A DNA stretch of 5,651 bases from assembly GCA_044370695.1 (NCBI GenBank), contig JBILVB010000214.1:1-5651 (forward strand). Direction: 5' to 3'. A model generated the notes under the pieces. That model did no database searches, was not told where the DNA came from, and saw only the letters and a program-made list of their open reading frames with translations. This document shows, piece after piece, positions 1 through 4,921 of this stretch; the first letter of the stretch is position 1; each line of letters starts with the position of its first letter. The stretch comes from JBEIFW01 sp044370695. Lineage in GTDB: Bacteria > Actinomycetota > Acidimicrobiia > Acidimicrobiales > Ilumatobacteraceae. Made by a program: the position numbers and the translations under genes.

Positions 1-176
1 TCCTCGACGCCTTCGCTGCCGTGTGCGCCGGCATTCCGGCCGCCGTCGCCCACCTGGAGAAGCGCGACCTCGCCGAGGACGACCGCCGGCGCCAGGCGCA
101 CCTGATGGTGGACCGGGTGCTCGACCTCGTGCGGGACTCGCCGCGGGCGTCGGTGCGCCCGGACGACGCGGGTTGA
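1..176 (+). CDS. C-terminal end of an unidentified protein (partial)
   Basis: This is the last 57 codons of a gene that begins before the window. The reading frame is open from base 3 and ends at TGA 174-176. The visible part is mostly helix-forming and charged. An Ala-rich segment (about residues 1-16 of the visible part, containing AAVCAGIPAAVAHLEK) is followed by an acidic/basic stretch, EDDRRRQ, then an amphipathic stretch, HLMVDRVLDLVRD, and a short disordered-looking tail. The codon pattern matches the neighbouring genes, so it looks like a real coding end. I do not recognise the family. A TetR-type regulator C-terminal dimerisation helix is one weak possibility from composition alone. 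The gene converges on the minus-strand oxidoreductase with only 13 bases between their stop codons. Confidence 0.6.
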   Translation, partial: LDAFAAVCAGIPAAVAHLEKRDLAEDDRRRQAHLMVDRVLDLVRDSPRASVRPDDAG

Positions 177-189
177 CCTCGATCGACGC

Positions 190-1080
190 TCAGGCGTAGG
201 CGTCGAGCAGCTCCCGGATCGCCTTGGCCTGGCCGCCGGAGGTGGACGACATGACCACGATCGGGGTGGTGATCCCGGCGGCTCGCCAGGCCTCGACCCC
301 GTCGCGGACCTCCGTGGCGGATCCCGACAACGTGACGTCGTCGATGAAGTGGTCGGGCATCAGCGACGGAAGTTCGTCGCGACGTCCCTGCGCGATCGCA
401 GTCTCGATCGCGGCCATCTCCTCGGCGTAGCCGTTGTCCTTCCAGTAGTTGCGGTAGTTGGGCAGCGACACGTAGCCGACGAGCGTCTTGCGATGCACGG
501 CTCGGGCGGCCGGCTTGTCGGGGTCGATGACGGTCGGCACCATGTTGCCGAGGAAGAACCCTTCCGTGCGCCCGGCTGCGACCCGAGCGAGCTGCGCCGG
601 CATCGCCGCCCGGGACGAGTTGGCCCACACGGCGCCGTCGGCGATCTCGAGGGCGAGCCCGAGCATCCGGTCGCGCATGGTGGCGAGCACGATCGGTCCG
701 TCGAACCCGCTCGAGCGGACCCCGGCGACGTAGGCCCGGGTGTCGGCGAGCGGGGGCCCGGCCTCGATACCCCGCCGAGACAACGCCGGTCCGTGGGACA
801 CGCCGAGCCCGAGCAGGAACCGCCCGCCCGAGACCTCGTGGAGGTGGGCGGCGCTCGCTGCGGCCTCGCTGGCATGCGAGAGGTAGATCGGCTGGATCGA
901 CGTCCAGAAGCGGAGCCGTTCGGTGACGTGGGCCAGCGACGCGCACAAGCTCATCGCTCCGCCGAGGCTCGGGCAGGCCAGGCCTGCGAAGCCTCGCCGG
1001 TCGAGCTCGGCCGCCAACTCGAGGATCTGGGCCCGCTTCCCGGGGGTGGCGACGACGGAGACGGCAGGGAGTTCCGACAT
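190..1080 (-). CDS. LLM-class (luciferase-like) flavin/F420-dependent oxidoreductase
   Basis: The gene encodes a 296-residue protein of the bacterial luciferase-like monooxygenase superfamily. These are cytoplasmic TIM-barrel enzymes that use FMNH2 or the actinobacterial cofactor F420. The clearest signature is EVSGGRFLLGLGVSHG at about residues 82-97. It is preceded by TERLRFWTSIQPIYLSHASEAA (about 53-74, the usual 'T.RL...T.I.P...R.P...A' strand/helix region), and DTRAYVAGVR near 113-122 fits the family layout. The C-terminal part has the expected 'SGSATEVRDGVEAWRAAGIT' pattern (252-271). The length is slightly short for the family (about 300-350). The frame stays open upstream to 1332, but the extension is Pro/Arg-rich and lies inside the divergent glycosyltransferase. 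Homology begins at MSELPAVSVV, so I use ATG 1080-1078. There is no Shine-Dalgarno sequence; a TACCGT -10 box suggests a leaderless transcript. The substrate cannot be told, and F420 rather than FMN use is inferred from the actinobacterial setting only. Confidence 0.88.
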   Translation of the reverse strand: MSELPAVSVVATPGKRAQILELAAELDRRGFAGLACPSLGGAMSLCASLAHVTERLRFWTSIQPIYLSHASEAAASAAHLHEVSGGRFLLGLGVSHGPALSRRGIEAGPPLADTRAYVAGVRSSGFDGPIVLATMRDRMLGLALEIADGAVWANSSRAAMPAQLARVAAGRTEGFFLGNMVPTVIDPDKPAARAVHRKTLVGYVSLPNYRNYWKDNGYAEEMAAIETAIAQGRRDELPSLMPDHFIDDVTLSGSATEVRDGVEAWRAAGITTPIVVMSSTSGGQAKAIRELLDAYA

Positions 1081-1088
1081 GGGGCGGC

Positions 1089-1094
1089 ACGGTA
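1089..1094 (-). promoter_or_regulatory. -10 box (TACCGT) of a leaderless promoter for the LLM oxidoreductase
   Basis: Read on the minus strand, 1094-1089 is TACCGT, again a TANNNT box. It is followed by the same eight bases (GCCGCCCC) and then ATG 1080-1078. It overlaps the plus-strand box at the central TA, giving the symmetric pattern A-N3-TA-N3-T on the plus strand (1089-1098). No Shine-Dalgarno sequence is present. A -35 element is not evident. Confidence 0.58.
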
Positions 1095-1098
1095 GCGT
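1093..1098 (+). promoter_or_regulatory. -10 box (TAGCGT) of a leaderless promoter for the glycosyltransferase
   Basis: TAGCGT fits the actinobacterial -10 consensus TANNNT. Eight bases (GCCGCCCC) separate it from ATG 1107, which would place the transcription start at or within a base or two of the start codon. No Shine-Dalgarno sequence precedes this ATG, as expected for a leaderless mRNA. No TTGACA-like -35 is visible. It shares its TA (1093-1094) with the opposing minus-strand box. Confidence 0.6.
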
Positions 1099-1106
1099 GC
1101 CGCCCC

Positions 1107-2243
1107 ATGCGGGTCGGCTTGCTGTGCCCTTACAGCCTGTCGGTCCCCGGCGGTGTGCAGGGCCAGGTGCTCGGTCTGGCCCGGGCGCTGCGGGCTCGCG
1201 GCCACGAGGCCCGGGTGCTGTCTCCCTGCGACGGTCCACCCCCGGAGCCGTTCGTGACCCCGCTCGGCAACTCCCTTCCGACGGCGGCCAACGGCTCGAT
1301 GGCGCCGCTCGCCCCCGACCCCTCGGCGGCACTGCGAACCATGCGGGCGCTGCGCGACGAGGACTTCGACGTCCTCCACCTGCACGAACCGTTGGCGCCG
1401 GGGCCGACGCTCACGGCGGTCGTGTTGCACGACACCCCGCTCGTGGGCACCTTCCACATGGCAGGGGACAGCGCGACCTACCGGAGCCTACGACCGATGG
1501 TGCGGTGGGCTGCGGGCCACCTCGACGCGCGGTGCGCCGTCAGCCGGGCTGCCGCCGACCTCGCCCGGCATTACCTCGGCGGTGAGTACCTGATCCTGTT
1601 CAACGGGGTGGAGATCGATCGGTGGCGACGCGTGCCGCCGGCTCCCAAGAGCGGGCCGACGATCTTCTTCTGCAGCCGCCACGAGCCTCGCAAGGGACTG
1701 GAGGTCCTACTCGAAGCCCTGGCCCACCTACCGGCCGAGGTCCGGTGCTGGGTGGCGAGCACCGGGCCCGACACCGCCCGCTTGCGCGCCCAGTACGCCG
1801 GCGATCCGCGCATCGAGTGGCTGGGTCGGTTGTCGGAACAGGACAAGGTCGCGCACATGCGAGCCGCGGACGTGTTCTGCGCTCCGTCGTTGGGGGGCGA
1901 GAGCTTCGGGGTGGTGTTGATCGAGGCCATGGCGGCGGGCACCCCGGTCGTGGCGTCGAACCTCGACGGGTACCGCAACGTGGCGGAGCACCGTCGTGAT
2001 GCCCTGCTGACCGAGGTCGGCGACCCGGTGGCGTTGGCCGGTGGGATCGCAGAGGTGCTCTCGTCGCCGTCGACCGCGGCGCAGTTGGTCGCAGGCGGAG
2101 CAGTCACCGCGGCGTCGTACTCGATGGACGCGCTCGCCGCCCGCTACGAGGAGCGCTACGAGTGGGTTCGGCTCCGTGGTCCCGGTGGCCTGGTCGCGTC
2201 AGGGCGCTCCGGCTCACGGTCCCGGTGGTGGAAGCGGGGGTAG
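1107..2243 (+). CDS. GT4-family glycosyltransferase, PimA-like (phosphatidylinositol mannosyltransferase candidate)
   Basis: The 378-residue GT-B glycosyltransferase resembles PimA, which transfers mannose from GDP-mannose to phosphatidylinositol at the cytoplasmic membrane face in actinobacteria. The N-terminal domain opens with MRVGLLCPYSLSVPGGVQ, the PimA-type GG nucleotide/acceptor loop. DFDVLHLHEP lies at 86-95 and GTFH at 114-117; H117 corresponds to the catalytic-region His of PimA. The C-terminal domain has SRHEPRKGLEVLL (190-202), with R191 and K196 as likely donor-phosphate ligands. LGGESFGVVLIEAMAAGTPVVAS (262-284) carries the EX7E pair E265/E273. Past residue 355 the tail is Arg/Gly/Ser-rich and looks non-conserved. 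The start ATG 1107 fits the family and the -10 box. The TAG stop is part of the next promoter. Donor and acceptor are inferred from resemblance; another lipid or glycoconjugate acceptor is possible. Confidence 0.87.
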   Translation: MRVGLLCPYSLSVPGGVQGQVLGLARALRARGHEARVLSPCDGPPPEPFVTPLGNSLPTAANGSMAPLAPDPSAALRTMRALRDEDFDVLHLHEPLAPGPTLTAVVLHDTPLVGTFHMAGDSATYRSLRPMVRWAAGHLDARCAVSRAAADLARHYLGGEYLILFNGVEIDRWRRVPPAPKSGPTIFFCSRHEPRKGLEVLLEALAHLPAEVRCWVASTGPDTARLRAQYAGDPRIEWLGRLSEQDKVAHMRAADVFCAPSLGGESFGVVLIEAMAAGTPVVASNLDGYRNVAEHRRDALLTEVGDPVALAGGIAEVLSSPSTAAQLVAGGAVTAASYSMDALAARYEERYEWVRLRGPGGLVASGRSGSRSRWWKRG

Positions 2244-2246
2244 CAT
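2241..2246 (+). promoter_or_regulatory. -10 box (TAGCAT) of a leaderless promoter for lemA-htpX-DUF3048
   Basis: TAGCAT matches TANNNT and lies eight bases (CACCGACG) before ATG 2255, the same spacing as at the other predicted leaderless starts here. Its first three bases are the TAG stop codon of the glycosyltransferase. No Shine-Dalgarno sequence is correctly placed before ATG 2255; the G run ending at 2240 is 14 bases away. No clear -35 is seen. Read-through from the upstream gene could also contribute. Confidence 0.55.
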
Positions 2247-2254
2247 CACCGACG

Positions 2255-2806
2255 ATGATCGTGCTCGTCGTCGTGGTCGTGCTGATCCTGCTCGCAGTGC
2301 TGTACGGGATCGCCCTCTACAACGGGCTGGTGAAGCTCCGCAGCCGCGTCGAGAACGCCTGGTCACAGATCGACGTGCAGTTGAAGCGCCGCCTCGATCT
2401 GATCCCCAACCTCGTCGAGACGGTGAAGGGGTACGCCGCGCACGAGCGCCAAACCCTCGAGGACGTCGTCCAGGCCCGAAACGCAGCGATGTCGGCTCAC
2501 GGGCCGGCGGAGTCCGGCGCCGCCGAGAACGTCCTCACCGGAGCGCTCCGGCAACTGTTCGCACTGTCGGAGAGCTACCCGGAGCTGAAGGCGAACCAGA
2601 ACTTCGGCCAGTTGCAGGAGGAGCTGACGGCGACCGAAGGGCGGATCGCCTATGCGCGCCAGTTCTACAACGAGTCGGTGCTGTCCTACGACACCAAGAT
2701 CCAGCAGTTCCCGGCCGTGCTCATCGCGAACGCACTGAAGTTCGGACAACGGGAGTTCTTCCAGGCCGAAGACGCGGCGCGCGACGCGCCCCGGGTGCAG
2801 TTCTGA
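2255..2806 (+). CDS. lemA: LemA family membrane protein
   Basis: The gene encodes a full-length LemA-family protein of 183 residues. A single N-terminal membrane segment (about residues 2-22, Val/Leu-rich) is followed by an all-helical domain. Family hallmarks are VENAWSQIDVQLKRRLDLIPNLVETVKGYAAHE (32-64), LFALSESYPELKANQNFGQLQEELTATEGRIAYARQFYNESV (101-142), and the usual ending in FGQREFFQAEDAARDAPRVQF (163-183). LemA proteins are often encoded beside HtpX-type proteases or other envelope genes, as here; their molecular role is poorly defined. The frame extends upstream to 2162, but that part overlaps the glycosyltransferase and is not LemA-like. ATG 2255 directly precedes the membrane segment and fits the TAGCAT -10 box. 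The gene is the likely first cistron of a three-gene operon, with 22 bases to the protease. Confidence 0.93.
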   Translation: MIVLVVVVVLILLAVLYGIALYNGLVKLRSRVENAWSQIDVQLKRRLDLIPNLVETVKGYAAHERQTLEDVVQARNAAMSAHGPAESGAAENVLTGALRQLFALSESYPELKANQNFGQLQEELTATEGRIAYARQFYNESVLSYDTKIQQFPAVLIANALKFGQREFFQAEDAARDAPRVQF

Positions 2807-2828
2807 TCGCCCGGACCTGACCGAATCC

Positions 2829-3734
2829 ATGTACGACCAGATCGCTGCGAACAAGCGGCGCACCGTGGTGTTGATCGCGAGCTTCGTCGTCGTCGTGGTC
2901 GCCACGGGTGTCGCCGTGAACCTGCTCCTCGGTGGCGGGCCGATCGGGATCCTCCTGGCGATCGTCGTCTCCGGTGCGCTCGCGTTCGGCTCGTACTGGA
3001 AGTCGGACGCGGTGACCTTGGCCGTCAGCCGGGCCCGACCAGCGGATCCGACCGAGTACCGGAGGCTGTACAACCTCGTCGAGGGGCTGTGCATCGGCAG
3101 TGGGCTTCCGATGCCGAAGCTCTACGTGATCGACGATCCGGCCCCCAATGCGTTCGCCACGGGCCGCGACCCCAAGCACGCGGCGGTGGCGGTGACCACG
3201 GGGCTTCTCACGCTCATGAACCGGGTCGAGCTCGAAGGGGTGCTCGCCCACGAGCTGTCGCACATCCGCAACTACGACATCCTCGTGTCGACGTTGGCGG
3301 TGACCATGGTGGGTGCCGTCGCGCTCGTGTCGGACACGATCATCCGGCTCATGTGGTGGAACGGCGGGCGCGTCAGCCGAGGCGACGATCGTGACGACTC
3401 CACGAACCCGTTGGCGCTCCTCGGGTTCGTGTTCCTGCTCCTCGCACCGCTGCTCGCGCGGTTGATGCACTTCGCCATCAGCCGCAACCGCGAGACGCTC
3501 GCGGACGTCTCGGCGGTGCAGATCACGAGGTACCCGCCCGGGCTGATCTCGGCCCTCGAGAAGCTCCGGGCCGACAGCACGGTGACCCACAGTGCGTCGC
3601 GGGCCACGGCCCACCTGTGGATCGAACAACCGCTCGCGGTCCGCGCCGAGCAGGGCCGCCTGTCTCGGTTCAACCGGCTCTTCGACACGCATCCGCCGCT
3701 CGACGAGCGGATCGCCCTGCTCCGGGAGCTCTGA
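2829..3734 (+). CDS. htpX: HtpX-like M48 family membrane zinc metalloprotease
   Basis: The gene encodes a 301-residue integral-membrane endopeptidase of family M48, the HtpX group, which degrades damaged membrane proteins. Two N-terminal membrane segments (about 13-34 and 38-56) precede the catalytic part. PNAFATGRDPKHAAVAVTTGLL (106-127) is the standard M48B lead-in. VLAHELSHIRNYD (138-150) holds HExxH, with H141 and H145 as zinc ligands and E142 as catalytic base. SRNRETLADVSAV (218-230) gives the third ligand, E222; the usual Tyr after it (REYxAD) is Thr here. Two further hydrophobic segments (about 153-172 and 195-215) flank a loop, and THPPLDERI (288-296) is the typical C-terminal motif. 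All catalytic residues are present. It follows lemA by 22 bases with no promoter-like box, so it is probably co-transcribed. Confidence 0.94.
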   Translation: MYDQIAANKRRTVVLIASFVVVVVATGVAVNLLLGGGPIGILLAIVVSGALAFGSYWKSDAVTLAVSRARPADPTEYRRLYNLVEGLCIGSGLPMPKLYVIDDPAPNAFATGRDPKHAAVAVTTGLLTLMNRVELEGVLAHELSHIRNYDILVSTLAVTMVGAVALVSDTIIRLMWWNGGRVSRGDDRDDSTNPLALLGFVFLLLAPLLARLMHFAISRNRETLADVSAVQITRYPPGLISALEKLRADSTVTHSASRATAHLWIEQPLAVRAEQGRLSRFNRLFDTHPPLDERIALLREL

Positions 3735-3741
3735 TCGGCCC

Positions 3742-4863
3742 GTGCGCCGCTGGTCCGGATTCGCGCTGGTCCTGGTGGGCGCGGCGTGCGGAGCACGGGC
3801 CGAGGTGGTCGTCGGACCGCCACCGACGACGAGCACCACTGCGACGAGCACCACTGCGACGAGCACCACGACGAGCGCGACGCCGAGCATCGCGGTGAGC
3901 ACCACGACGCCGAGCACCACGGTGAGCACGACGGTGAGCACCACGACGCCGAGCACGACGAGTTCGCGACCGAAGGCCGTGTGGCCCCTCACCGGTCGTC
4001 CGGCCGACGAGACGACCTCGGTGTACCGACGGCCGGCGCTCGTCGTGAAGATCGACAACGGACCCCTGGCCCGGCCCCAGAGCGGGCTCAACGCGGCGGA
4101 CGTCGTGGTCGAGGAGATCGTCGAGTCGGCGACCCGTTACCTCGCCGTCTTCCATTCGAGCGACGCCGACCCGATCGGACCGATCCGATCGGCGAGGACT
4201 TCTGACCTCGCCGTGCTCGCCGCGCTCGGTCGGCCGTTGTTCGCCTGGTCCGGCGGCAACCCGGGCGTGCGCGCCGCAGTCGGTGCGGCCGACGTGCTGG
4301 ACGTGGGTTACGAGACTGCGCCGCGCGAGACGTACTACCGGCGCGCTGGTCGCAGTGCGCCGAGCAACCTCTATGCGTCGACGGCGTCGTTGCGGGCGGC
4401 GGGCCCAGTCGGGGGTGCCACGGAACTGGTGCCGCCCGCACTGTTCGAGGTGTCGGCGGCGCCGGCCGGACCGCTCGGCCGAGCGGTCACGGCGATCGAG
4501 TGGCGAATGGAAGGAGTCGGGCAGCGCTGGGACTGGGTCGACGGGCGCTTCGTGCATACCGTCGCCGGCCGCCCCCACCTCGATCGCGAGACCGGGGAGC
4601 CGATCGTGGTCGACAACGTCGTCCTCCTCGAGGTCGTCTACCGGCCGAGTCCGGCCGATCCTCGGTCCCCGGAGGCGGTCACGGTCGGCGGTGGGGCGGC
4701 CACGGTCGTCGCCGGTGGTCGCATCGTCACCGGGACCTGGAGCCGGAGCCGAACGGACGCGGCGCTCGCGCTGCGCACGGAGGCCGGTGGTGCGCTGGCG
4801 CTGCGGCCCGGGCGAACCTGGGTTGCGCTCGTGCGCCCGGGTACGGCCCTGAGCGTCGAGTGA
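3742..4863 (+). CDS. DUF3048 (YerB-like) domain protein, probable lipoprotein with Ser/Thr linker
   Basis: From GTG 3742 the gene encodes 373 residues. The N-terminus is a short signal-like segment (RRW, then a hydrophobic stretch to Cys16). The cleavage motif GAA-C is an imperfect lipobox, with Gly where Leu is usual at -3. A Thr/Ser/Pro-rich spacer (about 26-76) follows, then the first DUF3048 domain: WPLTGRP (81-87), RPALVVKIDN (97-106), ARPQSGLNAADVVVEEIVE (110-128), GPIRSARTSD (146-155) and FAWSGGNPGV (167-176). The C-terminal domain (about 245-370) includes WDWVDGRFVHTVAGRPHLDRETGEPI. This matches the Bacillus subtilis YerB lipoprotein family, whose biochemical function I do not know to be established. 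An ATG at 3592 in the same frame would lie within the protease gene and add a non-homologous Arg/Ser-rich stretch, so I reject it. It follows the protease by 7 bases, suggesting co-transcription. Confidence 0.88.
   Translation: MRRWSGFALVLVGAACGARAEVVVGPPPTTSTTATSTTATSTTTSATPSIAVSTTTPSTTVSTTVSTTTPSTTSSRPKAVWPLTGRPADETTSVYRRPALVVKIDNGPLARPQSGLNAADVVVEEIVESATRYLAVFHSSDADPIGPIRSARTSDLAVLAALGRPLFAWSGGNPGVRAAVGAADVLDVGYETAPRETYYRRAGRSAPSNLYASTASLRAAGPVGGATELVPPALFEVSAAPAGPLGRAVTAIEWRMEGVGQRWDWVDGRFVHTVAGRPHLDRETGEPIVVDNVVLLEVVYRPSPADPRSPEAVTVGGGAATVVAGGRIVTGTWSRSRTDAALALRTEAGGALALRPGRTWVALVRPGTALSVE
3826..3968 (+). repeat. In-frame imperfect tandem repeats encoding the Ser/Thr linker
   Basis: Three near-identical 15-base units (3826-3840, 3841-3855, 3856-3870; core CGACGAGCACCAC) encode the repeating pattern T-S-T-T-A. 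After a short irregular stretch, a 27-base unit beginning GTGAGCACCACGACGCCGAG occurs at 3895-3921 and again at 3934-3960 with one mismatch, separated by a 12-base shortened copy (3922-3933). All unit lengths are multiples of three. Copy-number change would therefore lengthen or shorten the spacer without breaking the frame. Confidence 0.8.
4469..4488. repeat. Perfect 20-base palindrome inside the DUF3048 gene
   Basis: The left half GACCGCTCGG (4469-4478) is followed directly by its exact reverse complement CCGAGCGGTC (4479-4488), with no spacer. It encodes part of GPLGRAVT (about residues 243-250), between the two DUF3048 domains. The symmetry is seen directly. Any function is unknown, and GC-rich codon choice could produce it by chance. 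Confidence 0.6.
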
Positions 4864-4901
4864 CACCGGGCGGCGTCACGGCACGGGTGGTCGGCCCGGT
4901 G
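4864..4901 (+). terminator. Stem-loop right after the DUF3048 stop; possible terminator without U-tract
   Basis: CACCGGGC (4864-4871), immediately after the TGA stop, is the exact reverse complement of GCCCGGTG (4894-4901). This gives an 8-base GC-rich stem with a 22-base loop. No T-run follows, so it is not a classical intrinsic terminator, although U-poor terminators are common in actinobacteria. It ends six bases before the pdxS -10 box and could equally relate to that promoter. The large loop lowers confidence. Confidence 0.3.
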
Positions 4902-4907
4902 GCGCCC

Positions 4908-4913
4908 TAGAAT
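4908..4913 (+). promoter_or_regulatory. -10 box (TAGAAT) of a leaderless promoter for pdxS
   Basis: TAGAAT is the closest match in this window to the sigma-70 consensus TATAAT among the predicted start-associated boxes. It lies eight bases (CTGGGGCC) before ATG 4922, so transcription should begin at or beside the start codon. The GGGG at 4916-4919 is too close to the ATG to act as a ribosome binding site. No good -35 is visible. Confidence 0.65.
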
Positions 4914-4921
4914 CTGGGGCC

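Larger units (their letters stand above)
1078..1109. repeat. Perfect inverted repeat spanning a whole divergent intergenic region and both start codons
   Basis: The left arm CATGGGGCGGCACG (1078-1091) and right arm CGTGCCGCCCCATG (1096-1109) are exact reverse complements, 14 bases each, around a GTAG centre (1092-1095). The two outermost triplets are the start codons of the minus-strand oxidoreductase and the plus-strand glycosyltransferase. The 26 bases between the genes therefore consist entirely of the repeat. Two opposed -10 boxes sit at its centre. If both transcripts start at or next to their ATG, neither RNA contains the full hairpin. The symmetry would then act at DNA level, as a symmetric promoter or a dimeric repressor site. 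Confidence 0.85.

Noticed and set aside
183..206. Inverted repeat (TCGACGC/GCGTCGA) at the convergent gene ends as a bidirectional terminator
   Set aside because: The stem is only seven bases around a ten-base loop, lies partly in the coding end of the LLM gene, and has no T-run on either strand. It is not distinguishable from background in such GC-rich DNA.
1081..1332. Upstream extension of the LLM oxidoreductase to ATG 1332
   Set aside because: The extra 84 residues are Pro/Arg/Gly-rich, antisense to the PimA-like N-terminal domain, and not family-like. Homology and the -10 box both support the start at 1080.
2162..2254. Earlier in-frame ATG (2162) for lemA
   Set aside because: It would overlap the end of the glycosyltransferase by 82 bases and put a non-hydrophobic stretch before the LemA membrane segment. 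ATG 2255 fits both the family and the -10 box.
3592..3741. Earlier in-frame ATG (3592) for the DUF3048 gene, overlapping htpX
   Set aside because: The added 50 residues are Arg/Ser-rich and antagonistic to a signal peptide. GTG 3742 places a basic-then-hydrophobic segment and Cys16 at the N-terminus, as expected for a lipoprotein.
2721..4091. A long minus-strand open frame with a Val/Leu-rich segment suggesting a membrane protein
   Set aside because: It lies antisense to htpX and the DUF3048 gene, both of which have strong family motifs. The hydrophobic part is the reverse complement of the Thr/Ser repeats, and the rest is Arg/Gly/Pro-rich as expected of GC-rich shadow frames.
4171..4192. 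Two copies of CCGATCGG in close succession, able to pair with each other
   Set aside because: They encode the conserved DUF3048 motif around DPIGPIRSAR with usual GC-rich codons. The protein constraint and codon use explain the repetition.
3786..4205. A His/Asp/Glu-rich reading frame (repeated DEHHC-like units) that looks like a metal-binding peptide
   Set aside because: It is the +2/+3 shadow of the Ser/Thr-coding repeats: ACG/AGC/ACC codons read out of frame give Asp/Glu/His. It sits fully inside the clearly conserved DUF3048 gene and has no promoter or ribosome binding site.
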